Assembly: GCF_019029495.1 (NCBI RefSeq)
Contig: NZ_JAERQM010000006.1
Coordinates: forward strand, 325,115 to 389,114
From: Falsiroseomonas oleicola
GTDB lineage: Bacteria; Pseudomonadota; Alphaproteobacteria; Acetobacterales; Acetobacteraceae
Direction of reading: 5' to 3'
Length of the DNA: 64,000 bases
Within the stretch, counting starts at the first letter, position 1. The number at the start of each line of letters is the position of its first letter. The translations under genes were made by a program, and so were the position numbers. Under the pieces are notes generated by a model, which saw only the letters and a list, made by a program, of their open reading frames with translations, ran no database searches and was not told where the DNA came from. Shown piece by piece: positions 53,436 through 62,867 of the stretch.

Positions 53436-54410
53436 ATGCGCGCAGCTGTTGTGGCCGAGGGCGGTTTGGTGGTGAAGGAGGTGCCTGATCCGCGCCCTGG
53501 TCCACGTCAGGTGCTGGTCCGGCTGCGTGCCATCGGCCTGAACCGCGCCGACCTGGGTGTGGCGTCAGGCCACAAGCACGGCAACCAGGGCGGGCCCGGC
53601 GCCATCCCCGGCATCGAGGGCGCGGGCGAGGTTGTCGAGGTCGGGTCGGAGGTGCCCTCCCACATCGTACCGGGCATGCGCGTCATGGCCTCGATGTCTG
53701 GCTCCTACGCCGAGTACTGCGCCGTTGACTGGGACCGCCTGTTCCCTGTGCCGTCCAACAACATGTCCTGGGAGGTTGCGGCGACGCTGCCACTGGCTCT
53801 GCAGACCATGCATGACGCGGTCGTCACCCATGGGCTGTGTGGTCCCGGCCGCAGCATCCTGATCCAAGGCGCCTCCTCCGGCGTCGGATTGATGGGCTTG
53901 CAGGTGGCGCGACTGATGGGCGCCACCACGGTCATCGGCACCTCGACGAATGCCGAACGCAGGGCGCGGCTTACAGAGTTCGGCGCCACCCATGCGGTGG
54001 ACACCTCGGACACGCGCTGGGTGGACCAGGTGCTGGAGGCGACAGGTGGCCGCGGTGTGGACGCAGTGGTCGACATGATCAGCGGGCCTCTCGTCTCCCA
54101 GACACTGCGCGCGACAGCCATTCTCGGGCGGATCGTCAATGTCGGCCGTCTTGGCGGCACCGTGGCGGAGTTCGACTTCGACACCCATGCGGCGCGGCGC
54201 ATCACCTATGTCGGCGTGACCTTCCGGACCCGCAGCGCCGAGGAGGTCGCCGAGATCGTGCGCCGGTCCCGGACTGACTTGTGGGGTGCGCTGGAAGCCG
54301 GGAAGCTCTCGCTCCCGCTGGACCGGACATACGCGCTGGACGAGGTGAACGAGGCGCTGGCACAGATGAAGGCAAATCAGCACTTCGGCAAGCTGGCACT
54401 TATTCCGTGA
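53436..54410 (+). CDS. Zinc-type NADPH:quinone oxidoreductase (MDR family)
   Basis: 324 residues of the medium-chain reductase superfamily, quinone-oxidoreductase group. The N-terminal RPGPRQVLVRLRAIGLNRAD and IPGIEGAGEVVEVGSEVP are typical, the cofactor loop is GASSGVGLMGLQVARLMGA, and VDAVVDMISGPLVSQTLRA follows. No catalytic zinc ligands are seen, as usual for QOR. GGGGAGAG precedes the ATG. It reduces quinones or enones with NADPH; its position beside the HNH gene looks incidental. Confidence 0.9.
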   Translation: MRAAVVAEGGLVVKEVPDPRPGPRQVLVRLRAIGLNRADLGVASGHKHGNQGGPGAIPGIEGAGEVVEVGSEVPSHIVPGMRVMASMSGSYAEYCAVDWDRLFPVPSNNMSWEVAATLPLALQTMHDAVVTHGLCGPGRSILIQGASSGVGLMGLQVARLMGATTVIGTSTNAERRARLTEFGATHAVDTSDTRWVDQVLEATGGRGVDAVVDMISGPLVSQTLRATAILGRIVNVGRLGGTVAEFDFDTHAARRITYVGVTFRTRSAEEVAEIVRRSRTDLWGALEAGKLSLPLDRTYALDEVNEALAQMKANQHFGKLALIP

Positions 54411-54450
54411 GCCACCCGCGCACGGACACTGTTCCCGAATCCCGGAACTC

Positions 54451-55362
54451 GTGAAGGCCGTCTTCGACACGCGGCCGGTGACATCGTACGACGACGATGT
54501 CACGCACCGCTACCACTTCCCAGACCGATACCTCGAGGCTGCGCGTCGCACCCTAGGCGATTGGGTGTTGTTCCGGGAACCGCGGCGCGGCGGCGGCCGC
54601 GAGGGCTATGTGGCGGTCGCGCGCGTCGAGCGGATCACGCCCGATCCGGCGCGCCCGAAGCATTCCTACGCATGGCTATGCGACTTCCTGCCTTTCGACG
54701 AGGTGGTGCCGTTGCGGCGAGGAGCGGGCTTCTACGAGGTCACGCTGAACTCGGTGCCCGACCCGTCGCGGATTGGCGCCGCACTGCAGGGCAGGTCCAT
54801 CAGGAACATCTCCGACGCCGAGTTCGGCGCCGTCGCCAGAGCCGGACTGCAAGCGACGCTCGACCCGGCGAACGCAATTGCCAGGCGCCTTTCGCCGACT
54901 GAGATTGACGTCGACACTGCAGCGGCACTGCATGCGTCACCTGAGGAACAGGAACGGCGCATCGTCCAGCTGCTCGTGAACCGCAAGATCCGCGACGCTG
55001 CGTTCCGAGGAGCGGTGTGCGCCGCCTACGACAGCCGATGCGCTGTGACGCGACTGCGGATCGTAAACGGTGGCGGCCGGGCTGAGGTGCAGGCGGCACA
55101 TATCTGGTCTGTGGCAAGCGGCGGACCCGATGTCGTCCAGAACGGGATCGCGCTCTCGGCCACAGTGCACTGGCTGTTCGACCGCCACCTCATCTCGCTG
55201 ACTGACAACTACGGCCTGTTGGTGTCGCACAACAAGGTGCCCTCAGAGCTCCGAACCCTGTTCACGCGGCAGCTCGACAAGATCCACCTGCCTGCCGATC
55301 GCGGGCTGTGGCCCCATCTAGACTACGTCAGGCGCCACAGAGAGGAATTTGTGGCCGGTTGA
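54451..55362 (+). CDS. HNH endonuclease, McrA-like
   Basis: 303 residues. The C-terminal HNH_2 domain shows CAAYDSRCAVTRLR, then VQAAHIWSVASGGPDVVQNG with the catalytic His and metal-site residues, and LSATVHWLFDRHLISLTDNY. The N-terminal 130 residues look like a PUA- or SRA-like modified-base reader placed before the nuclease; that is inference from layout. Such proteins cut modified or foreign DNA (type IV-like restriction). GTG start; it begins 40 bases after the oxidoreductase gene. Confidence 0.83.
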   Translation: MKAVFDTRPVTSYDDDVTHRYHFPDRYLEAARRTLGDWVLFREPRRGGGREGYVAVARVERITPDPARPKHSYAWLCDFLPFDEVVPLRRGAGFYEVTLNSVPDPSRIGAALQGRSIRNISDAEFGAVARAGLQATLDPANAIARRLSPTEIDVDTAAALHASPEEQERRIVQLLVNRKIRDAAFRGAVCAAYDSRCAVTRLRIVNGGGRAEVQAAHIWSVASGGPDVVQNGIALSATVHWLFDRHLISLTDNYGLLVSHNKVPSELRTLFTRQLDKIHLPADRGLWPHLDYVRRHREEFVAG

Positions 55363-55481
55363 GGTGAAGGACGCGCGACAGTGCGCGGGATGCAAGTCGG
55401 CCAAACAAGGCCATGCCGCCGTGCACATGGATGTGAGCCAAAGCATTGGCCATTCAGACCTACTCGGGCCCAGCCAAGCGG

Positions 55482-57854
55482 TTAATCATGTCGCGGCACC
55501 TCTCGGTCAAGGAGTTCGACCGTGACGTCGGCGGTCCCCCAATTATTGGACCCATAGAACTGACCGATTCTCAGAACCGGTGCAGCGTCGTTGACATAGA
55601 GATAGATCGGGCCAGAGCGCCTTGCGCGTATCTGCGCCCGATAAGTCGTGGCGCCTTGGTCCGGGGCGAGCCGCCAGTCAGGCGCGTACACGTCTGAACC
55701 GTTGTTCCCGATGCGCGCCATCAGCTTGTGCCACGGCTCGCCTAAGTGGCGCCGGAATGGAACCGCTAATGGCATCCACCATTCTTCTGCGCCCCGGTGG
55801 ATGCCGTTCGGGCCTGCGGGCATCTGGCAGTCCCACCACTCGGCACTAGCGGCGGGGGAGGTCGGCTGGCAGCCATCCTGCGGCGGCTTGGACGGGCCGG
55901 GATCTCGCGCCGGGATCGTGACGCGAATGAGGTAGGTGCCCCCCATTTCGGCCTTATCCAATACCCGGTGACAAAGGGAGCTCGTTCTGAACGTGCTGCC
56001 CTCTGTCATTACCTCCGAGTTGCCACACACGCCTTCGCCAGACTCCATGGCGGACAGGAGCGCCGCGTTTAGGCCCCCCAGGAGGAGCAGCGCCCCGAAG
56101 GCGAAGGCTGTCGTTGGAAGGACGATGCGCCCCGCGAGATCCCAGAAGGCCGAATATACTTGGGATGTCCTGAACGTCTGGACGGCGGAGTTCAGTCGCC
56201 CCGGATCTCTCGGCTCGGCGAAGGCGACCATACCACTATGGCGGTCCGGCCTGAGCTTCGTTCGATACCAAAGCCTTCGCATCTCATCCGGGATTCGCAC
56301 ATCAAGGTGCCGCCCGGTCACCGTTCCGGCGAGCACGACGGCGATTCCGGCGAGGGTGGTTGCCGGGTGTGAGGCGAACACTTGCGTCCAGGTGCTGGCA
56401 AAGCCGGGAAGAACATGCTCGGCGGCTGATAGCAGCGGCGAGAGGGGGCATGCCCATGACGAGCAGGTTGCCACGCCCTTGTGCAGGGGCATGATCGCGA
56501 GGAAGGTCGTCCCTATGAGCGTCGTAAAGTAGGCCACCCTGCGCCACCAGACGAAGTTCCACACGTGCTCCTGCTGCCGGGCAAAATCGTTCTCGGCCTC
56601 CGAAGGGTTCTGATTGTCCCAGAGGCAGGCCTCGGACTTTCGGGTGTCTGCGGCGCCCGCCTCCACGGGTTGCACTAGGAAGGACGGTGGAAGGCTGATT
56701 GGGGCATAACCGTCCTGCCCGACGGAGATGCGGCGGAGCACGCTCTCGTGCACGGTGACGCGCCTAAGCTCCACCTCGTATCCACGGGTGAGGCCCGTGG
56801 GCTGGTGAGCGAGCGACGAGAGCCGCCTCGGCTTGTAGCGGTAGTAGCTCGCGAGGCCAGCCCGGGAGTCGTGCATCGGCGCGTTCTCATCCGCGAGAAC
56901 CCGCTGCCGGGCCCGAATCTCCTCTGAGAAGCGCAATCCTTCATGGCCAGGCACCGCAGCCACCGCCTCGGCCAGCATCCACTCAAGCGTCACATGCGCG
57001 AGGCCAGCGTCCGGGTAGCCCCCACCGACATCCGCGTGAACCCCGGCGAACCAGACCTGGCGGATGCGGTCGGGATCCTGCTCAAGCTTCTCGTTCCAAA
57101 GTCTCGGGTGGAAGGTATTCCGCTGGTCATCGAGCGACAGGGCGTGTCTCGCCCGCCTGACCTCCTTCGCGAGGTCGCCATTGGGCATGGTGAACGGGAA
57201 CAGCACGACGTCCACGGCACGCGTCAACTCCTCAATGGGCAACCCGTAGGCGTCCACCGTGTCCCATACACCCACGAATTCGATGGTGCCCTCGCCAGCC
57301 TCGCCGATGCGGTGCCTTGGTACCTCAGCGAACGGCGTCATTCCCAATGCCGTCTCGTAGGCGCCGATGACGGCATCCCTCACGACGCGCCAGGCGACGG
57401 TCAGCGGGCGGCCGCCGTATCTCTCGCGCCGGTAGGCCCGCCACGCGGCCTGGACGTTGCGCTCTAAGGTCGCCTCGTCGCCGTCGTGGGCGACGATACC
57501 CTGGTTCACGATCAGGCCGACCGTCACGCGCACCGTGAAGGCACCGCGGCTGAAGCCGAAGGCATAAATGCGGTCACCTGGCCGGTAAGTGCGGCACAGG
57601 AAGGCGTAAAGATCACGGACGTTTCTTGAAAGGCCGAAGCCGAATGCCCCGCCAAGTAGTGCCAATGGCCTGAAGGAGGACGTGCCAACGCCGTCGTCGT
57701 AGTAGGCGAACTGCCGCGGGTGCTTCGGGTCCTTCGGGTCCGCGAGGTCAAGTGCCTCGTAGACACGCCGGACATTCGTCTGGAACAGGCTCCTCGAGCT
57801 GTTCCCAGTTCCGTCGGAAAGCAGCACGATGTTCCGACCCGAGCTTTCCGCCAT
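55482..57854 (-). CDS. DUF2235 alpha/beta hydrolase with membrane segments (Tle1-like)
   Basis: 790 residues. DUF2235 features are NIVLLSDGTGNSSRS at the start, YYDDGVGT, the nucleophile elbow AFGFSRGAF with catalytic Ser at about 104, FVGVWDTVDAYG and WFAGVHADVGGGY. The second half has several hydrophobic stretches (about 455-530 and 600-630) and a soluble C-terminal domain. DUF2235 includes type VI secretion phospholipase effectors (Tle1), but no VgrG, PAAR or immunity gene is adjacent, so it may be a resident lipase or a self-acting defence effector. Confidence 0.87.
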   Translation of the reverse strand: MAESSGRNIVLLSDGTGNSSRSLFQTNVRRVYEALDLADPKDPKHPRQFAYYDDGVGTSSFRPLALLGGAFGFGLSRNVRDLYAFLCRTYRPGDRIYAFGFSRGAFTVRVTVGLIVNQGIVAHDGDEATLERNVQAAWRAYRRERYGGRPLTVAWRVVRDAVIGAYETALGMTPFAEVPRHRIGEAGEGTIEFVGVWDTVDAYGLPIEELTRAVDVVLFPFTMPNGDLAKEVRRARHALSLDDQRNTFHPRLWNEKLEQDPDRIRQVWFAGVHADVGGGYPDAGLAHVTLEWMLAEAVAAVPGHEGLRFSEEIRARQRVLADENAPMHDSRAGLASYYRYKPRRLSSLAHQPTGLTRGYEVELRRVTVHESVLRRISVGQDGYAPISLPPSFLVQPVEAGAADTRKSEACLWDNQNPSEAENDFARQQEHVWNFVWWRRVAYFTTLIGTTFLAIMPLHKGVATCSSWACPLSPLLSAAEHVLPGFASTWTQVFASHPATTLAGIAVVLAGTVTGRHLDVRIPDEMRRLWYRTKLRPDRHSGMVAFAEPRDPGRLNSAVQTFRTSQVYSAFWDLAGRIVLPTTAFAFGALLLLGGLNAALLSAMESGEGVCGNSEVMTEGSTFRTSSLCHRVLDKAEMGGTYLIRVTIPARDPGPSKPPQDGCQPTSPAASAEWWDCQMPAGPNGIHRGAEEWWMPLAVPFRRHLGEPWHKLMARIGNNGSDVYAPDWRLAPDQGATTYRAQIRARRSGPIYLYVNDAAPVLRIGQFYGSNNWGTADVTVELLDREVPRHD

Positions 57855-58184
57855 GCCTCACTCCACGCGTGATGGCTGAAGTACTTCGCCAGAGCCGAGC
57901 CGCAAATCCGCTTGGCCTTTGCGCGTCGCGGCACGACCGTCGAGGCCCTGCAGACCCGGCCGATGGTCCTGACAGAAGATGACCTCACGCTGCGGGCCGT
58001 GCACGTTCTGCCAATGACGAACCCGGCGTGTCAGCCTGCGGCAGATTCTGGAGGACGACTTTGGGTAGCGCCGGATCATCTACAATTTCCATCTCTCAAT
58101 CGAGAGCAACCGATAATCGAGATAGCGTAGTCATAACGAAGGTGGCACGTAAGTGTTCAATCGATGGCCTACGTAGCCCGCAGC
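57855..58184. other. Gap before the IS66 scrap
   Basis: No gene recognised on either strand; frames are short and arginine-rich. Confidence 0.4.
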
Positions 58185-58320
58185 GTAAGCGTGCGCTGAC
58201 GGCTACGGCATTGGCAGCTTGACGGTGCTCAGCCCGCGTCTGGCCGAAGGTTCCCGGGCGCCAGATCGCCGATGCGGTTGATCGGGTGGTCGGCGATGCG
58301 GTCAAGGCTTGATGTCGGCC
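58185..58320 (-). pseudogene. IS66 remnant: terminal repeat and TnpC tail
   Basis: On the minus strand the frame ends with SLDRIADHPINRIGDLAPGN then a stop at 58229; IADHPINRI-x-x-LLPWN is the usual C-terminus of IS66 TnpC. The terminal repeat GTAAGCGTGCGCTGACGG begins at 58185, in the correct position outside the gene end. The rest of the element is missing to the right. Confidence 0.7.
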
Positions 58321-58409
58321 GGTGCGAAACTTGGCCATTCACCGCCCCTCCGCCCCAGGGGTGGCCTGTATCGCGCTCCTCCGAGCGGCTGATCCAACCC
58401 GTCGATGGG

Positions 58410-59894
58410 CTAACTCTGACCCTTGCCGTCCCCCGAACTCGACGTGCCCGTCCTGCCTGGGAGACCCGATGTCTGCCCGTGACCGCCCGGAGGTGGAGGT
58501 GTGACGGAGCCGCGCCCTGCCCCGCCAGCGCGATCGCCGCCCGCGGGCGCAGCCTCACCGGGGTTTCCAACAGGGGGCCCGGCGGCGTTATTGGGGCCAG
58601 GCTGGATCTGAACGCTGTTGAAAAGGCTGGGCACAAGCCGTTCAACGAAGCCAGCCAGGAATCCTAGCACAGGGACGTACATCCAATTGTCGATCGTCAT
58701 TGCGTCGGCCTGTCCACCCAACGGCTTGGCGAGGAAGCCGGAGGAGAGGGCAAGCAGCAACGCGCCGCCCGCGATCACGCCTGCGCCGATCCTGACCGTT
58801 GCATCGAGCAGGATCCGGATCTTCTCGTTATCCGGAGCCAGCTTTCGTTCGCGGAAGAGCACCGCGCTCGAGAAGAGCGCGCCGACCGCGCCACCCTTGG
58901 CCGCAGCCCACACATTGGTCGCGGGAGATTCCGTGAACGGAGTCCAGATCCATTCACTGAAGAGGTAGAGGAGGGCGACGAAGCCGATGCAGGCGGCGGC
59001 GGCAAAGAACATCTGCCAGGCGTGCCCTATCCGGAGGCTCTCTTCTCGCAGATCGGCGAGAAGACCCTCCATCAGATTCCGGCCCTTCTCCGCTTCGAAT
59101 TCGGCGGTCGTCCCAAGCGCCTCCGCGAACCGTCTCTCGAACACCGGATTTCGCCACGGGCCGATAATCAGCGCGCTGACCTCGGCGCGGAACCCGCTGA
59201 CGGTCGCCAGTCTTTGGGCTTGTTCCCTCATGATGTCCGGGGCGTCGGAGAGGTGGACGGCGATGCGCGATGTCTTCAGCTGCTGGTTGAGCTCGCTCTT
59301 CTTTGACGCAGGCTTCTCGTCGATGGCGTGGTAGACAACATATTGATCAGGTGACTCGGCGAGGATGTGCAGGACGTAGCGGCCTCGGCTGTCCAGGGCG
59401 CCGACCTTCAAGTCGCGGATGCTGAAGCCACCTCCAGAAATCTCTCCCTTCGCCAAGCGCTCCGCTTGTTCGGCTCGCTTCTCCGCATCCAGCGCCTTCA
59501 TGTTCGCTTCCGCGGCGCGGGCCTCGGCGGCAGAGGCCTGCGCCGCAGCTGCCGCGAATGCGTCGTCCAGGGTGCGCAGGCGGGCCAGCTTCTCGGAGAG
59601 GGCCTGGAGCGTTGCCCGAGCGGACTCCAGACCGCTGCTGATCTTCCTCTCGGCAGCCCGGGCTGCATCCACGTCAGTTTCCCGGACAGTGATATGGTCT
59701 CCGGTTGCCTCGCTCGCGCGCGCCTCCTCGAGCCTCCCCCCCGCGTCGCGCACGGTGGCCTGTGCATCCGCCAGCGAACTTTCCAGGGCGGCCACTTCCG
59801 CCACCAAAGGGGCGAGAAGAGCCTCGTCTGGTGCTTGGCCAGCGTCCGCGCCTTCACCGCTGGCGCTACCGTCGACCAATCGGGGATCGTTCAT
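58410..59894 (-). CDS. Coiled-coil membrane protein of unknown function
   Basis: 494 residues. An alanine/glutamate-rich coiled coil (about 25-150) is followed by a small globular region (about 150-290), then three hydrophobic segments (AWQMFFAAAACIGFVALLYL near 295, ATVRIGAGVIAGGALLLALS near 370, and WMYVPVLGFLAGFVERLVP near 410) and a Gly/Pro-rich tail. No family recognised. GGAGAGG precedes the ATG. It lies 76 bases downstream of the M15 peptidase gene on the same strand and is probably in the same operon. Confidence 0.75.
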   Translation of the reverse strand: MNDPRLVDGSASGEGADAGQAPDEALLAPLVAEVAALESSLADAQATVRDAGGRLEEARASEATGDHITVRETDVDAARAAERKISSGLESARATLQALSEKLARLRTLDDAFAAAAAQASAAEARAAEANMKALDAEKRAEQAERLAKGEISGGGFSIRDLKVGALDSRGRYVLHILAESPDQYVVYHAIDEKPASKKSELNQQLKTSRIAVHLSDAPDIMREQAQRLATVSGFRAEVSALIIGPWRNPVFERRFAEALGTTAEFEAEKGRNLMEGLLADLREESLRIGHAWQMFFAAAACIGFVALLYLFSEWIWTPFTESPATNVWAAAKGGAVGALFSSAVLFRERKLAPDNEKIRILLDATVRIGAGVIAGGALLLALSSGFLAKPLGGQADAMTIDNWMYVPVLGFLAGFVERLVPSLFNSVQIQPGPNNAAGPPVGNPGEAAPAGGDRAGGAGRGSVTPPPPGGHGQTSGLPGRTGTSSSGDGKGQS

Positions 59895-59970
59895 TCGGCC
59901 TCTCCTGTGCCCCTTCCCGAAGACGCCCGCCTGCGTCTTGCCCGCCCCAGCTGGGCCTGATGGATATCCG

Positions 59971-60855
59971 CTAGGTCGGCTTCGCTTGGGCCTTCTTGTT
60001 GGCCGGAGTGATCTTGGCCTGAGCTACGGCAGGAGCTGCCGCGTCTGCGTAGAGCACCTTCAGGCCGCCGTCCCGCCGCAAGACGTGGACCCTCGACCAA
60101 GTGTCGCCATCGACCAGGCCCGTGAGCCGGATCGCCTCTCTGGCCTGGAAACGAAAGATCGCCGCTTGGGTCTCGCGTCCGAAGATGCCGTCCACCAGCA
60201 GCCCTGCTTCGTGCAGGTTCAACGCCTCCTGGACGTAGCGCACTTCGTCCCCGCGGTCGCCCAAGCTCAGCAGGAAGGTCTCCGGCGGGTTCAAGCCGGA
60301 GCCGAACCGCCCACTGGCCAACCAGGAGCGGATGAGGCCATCGGAGACCTCAAAGTGCATGCCGTCCTCCTTGGAGAAGGCCGCGCCCCAGAACCATTCG
60401 TGCCTGTTGAAGATCGGGTAAATGTCGACCAGGCCTCGCTGGACCTTTCCATCGCCGTAGGGGTCGAGGATGCCGCCGATCGTAAGGTCGATCGCGGTGC
60501 CCCAGGCGTGGTTGCTGATGGCGGTCCTGGAGCCGCGCACGTAGCGCACGCAGAGCATGCCCGCGGATCCGAGCGCCCGGTAGACCGCAGGCTGCTCGGC
60601 GGCGATGTCGGCCATGATCGCCCGAAGGCTTTCCACGGCTGGCCGAAGGCCCGTCACCCGGAAGGGGCCGACGCTGCTGGTCACCATGAGCGCCTTCAGC
60701 GACGGCGTCGCCACAGCTTGGCAGTCTTGGTTGAGGTCCGCCCTTGGGCTGCCCAACAGGGCCAGCATGGTGGCTTGCTTGGCGTTCTGGAGGCGTCGGC
60801 CATCAGCCAGCACATTGATGCCCTCTGGGACAGCAACCAGATCGGTAAGAGACAT
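59971..60855 (-). CDS. M15-type peptidase with peptidoglycan-binding domain
   Basis: 294 residues. The zinc peptidase core shows SNHAWGTAIDL (His116, Asp123) and KEDGMHFEVSDG (second His), as in D-Ala-D-Ala carboxypeptidase/L-Ala-D-Glu endopeptidase families. A peptidoglycan-binding repeat follows (LGDRGDEVRYVQEALNLHEA, GLLVDGIFGRETQAAIFRFQ). No N-terminal signal peptide is seen, so secretion would need another route, as with endolysins or toxin-like cell-wall enzymes. First gene of a pair with the coiled-coil membrane protein. Confidence 0.83.
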   Translation of the reverse strand: MSLTDLVAVPEGINVLADGRRLQNAKQATMLALLGSPRADLNQDCQAVATPSLKALMVTSSVGPFRVTGLRPAVESLRAIMADIAAEQPAVYRALGSAGMLCVRYVRGSRTAISNHAWGTAIDLTIGGILDPYGDGKVQRGLVDIYPIFNRHEWFWGAAFSKEDGMHFEVSDGLIRSWLASGRFGSGLNPPETFLLSLGDRGDEVRYVQEALNLHEAGLLVDGIFGRETQAAIFRFQAREAIRLTGLVDGDTWSRVHVLRRDGGLKVLYADAAAPAVAQAKITPANKKAQAKPT

Positions 60856-61079
60856 TTCCCTATCTCCCGTTTCTCTTGGCGACGGGAGGATAACCCGAAA
60901 TCGAGGGGAGATTGCCAGCGATTGTTTCTATACCGAGGTCGTTGGGCAAACCCAGGACAGGATCATGACATCCCTTCCAACAAGCGTCTCCCAGTGCGCT
61001 GCCTGGGCCAGCATCCTACGGAGGGAGTCGAGACAGGTGTTGAGCTGCAAATGCGCTCGGCCGTTCGTCAAATCCGCGG
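60856..61079. other. Gap between the M15 and M19 genes
   Basis: About 220 bases. Nothing recognised beyond presumptive promoter space for the M15 gene. Confidence 0.4.
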
Positions 61080-62396
61080 CTATCGCAGCCGCAGGCAGAT
61101 ATCCTCGGCGGCCTGCATACCGCCACCGGGCAGCGAGAGCGCCATCACCCGGCATACATTTGCGCCCGCGACAAGGGGCAGCGCTTCAGGCGGCATCGCA
61201 GCTGCCGTGCCGCCCGCTCCCTGAACGAGCGCCTGGGTCAGCCCTGGCATTCCGGTGGCGTCGAAGGGAACCTCAACCGCACCGTCGTAGTCCGAACCGA
61301 AGGCCAGATGTCTCCACGGGCTCAGTCCTGCGGACGTGAGAACTGCAGCAGCGCGAGCGAAGCTCGCAAGAATGGCTGAGGTGCCTCCCGAGCCGACGGC
61401 TTCCGGCCAGAAGCCGATGCCGATGACTCCGCCAAGCCGTGCAATGGCGACGAGCTCGTCATCTGCAAGGTTCCTGCCCCTGTGGCAGGGCCCAGTGCAA
61501 CTGGCCTGCACGCCGGTATGGGACACGATCGGCGGTCGACGCAGCAATCGCAAACGTAGGATGTCCTGCAGAGATCTTGAGGAGACGTGCGCCAGGTCGA
61601 TGACCATCCCCAGGTCCTGTGCCTCATCAAGCGCGGCCGCGCCCTGTGGGGTTAGGCCATAGCGGTCACAGCCTTCACTGGACCCAGAAAGCGAATTGTC
61701 GAAGCGATGTGTCAGAGCGAAGGTCCTGAAGCCCGCGTTGTACAGGGCCCTCACTTCCGCCCGGACCTGCGCTTCGCTGAACTCAGCGCCACCGATCCAG
61801 TTGGCACCCTCCAGCCCAAGCACTGCGCCCAGGACATCTCGCCCTTCAGCGTGCAAGCGCACCAGCCTTCTGAGATCGTCCACGTGACGCACAGGTAAAA
61901 GCTCGGTCTCGCCGGATCGCAGGGAGCGAAGAACGGCCTCGTCCAGCCTGCGTGCCTGGTAGAGCGCGCGCGACCGTAAATTGCCCCACGTCTCGAGCGG
62001 GCGACCCTGCACAACGGACAGAAGCCCGGTCATGTTGGTGCTGCTGCTTGAGACACAGTGCTCGTTTTCAATTCCCGGTGCATGGCTGTGCCGTTCGGGC
62101 GGCGTTTGGGTGACCACAGTGAAAACCTGGAGATTGATGCCGCCCTGGCGAAGGCGAGGCACGTCGACGTGCCCCCACCGCCCCCGCTCCAGCAAATCAC
62201 GGCGCCACATCAACGTGTCAGCGTGAAGGTCCGCGACAAAGAGGCGGTCGTGCAGAGATGCGTGCGATGTGGATACAGGACCGGGTCCAGGCCCCACGAC
62301 AGGGTTCAGGCGCGCGTCGACATAGTCTGCCAACGGCGCGCAGGCCGTTGCCAAGCAGGCCAAGACAAAGAAGCAGACTGTGCGAGCCGTTCTCAT
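61080..62396 (-). CDS. Membrane dipeptidase (M19), lipoprotein
   Basis: 438 residues. A lipoprotein signal peptide ends in LATAC with the lipidated Cys19. The M19 renal-dipeptidase zinc site starts DLHADT (His58, Asp60), and GLEGANWIG, MVIDLAHVSS, PIVSHTG and LAFGSDYDG follow in family order. It should cleave dipeptides or beta-lactam-like substrates at the periplasmic face. It transcribes toward the M15/coiled-coil pair, giving a cluster of cell-wall enzymes. Confidence 0.9.
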   Translation of the reverse strand: MRTARTVCFFVLACLATACAPLADYVDARLNPVVGPGPGPVSTSHASLHDRLFVADLHADTLMWRRDLLERGRWGHVDVPRLRQGGINLQVFTVVTQTPPERHSHAPGIENEHCVSSSSTNMTGLLSVVQGRPLETWGNLRSRALYQARRLDEAVLRSLRSGETELLPVRHVDDLRRLVRLHAEGRDVLGAVLGLEGANWIGGAEFSEAQVRAEVRALYNAGFRTFALTHRFDNSLSGSSEGCDRYGLTPQGAAALDEAQDLGMVIDLAHVSSRSLQDILRLRLLRRPPIVSHTGVQASCTGPCHRGRNLADDELVAIARLGGVIGIGFWPEAVGSGGTSAILASFARAAAVLTSAGLSPWRHLAFGSDYDGAVEVPFDATGMPGLTQALVQGAGGTAAAMPPEALPLVAGANVCRVMALSLPGGGMQAAEDICLRLR

Positions 62397-62867
62397 CCGC
62401 GGGCGCTGTCACTGATGCGTTCGCGCGATCGTCGCATGCCGCTTAACCGTGAAAGAAGATAAATATTCGAAATGGAGTGATACCGGCTGCTGCTAGCCTG
62501 ACTGATGTTGATGTTTCCTGAGTAGGCCGAGGCCTGCGAAGATGGAAGCAGGAGGGACGGCGTTGAGGCCGCCTGGGGTCGGGCCAACGAGAACGGCTTG
62601 ATGGCGTGATGTCCGACCGCACGCGCCCGCAGCAGCATGTCTGGCGCGCGGATTGTAGTGCAAGCTGCGGACGGCGCGCGCACGATTGCAGCATGCTCCG
62701 GTGATTGCCGCCCAGATACCTGCCCAACCTACAGCAGTTCACTCTCTCAGTCGGTCTCCACAGTCGTAATTCATGCGGGCCGGAGACCGAACCGACTCCA
62801 ATCGTATTGTTCCGTGGACGGGGCCCTTGCGGATGGGCTTGAATGATGACGACTGGGGAGAATACGC
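62397..62867. other. Gap between divergent genes
   Basis: About 470 bases, with an AT-richer patch at about 62455-62475 (AAGATAAATATTCGAAATGG). No gene recognised; probably holds promoters for both neighbours. Confidence 0.45.

Noticed and set aside
59419-61224. A 601-codon plus-strand frame across the coiled-coil and M15 genes
   Set aside because: It spans two well-supported genes on the other strand and has shadow composition (Ser/Arg/Ala/Pro).
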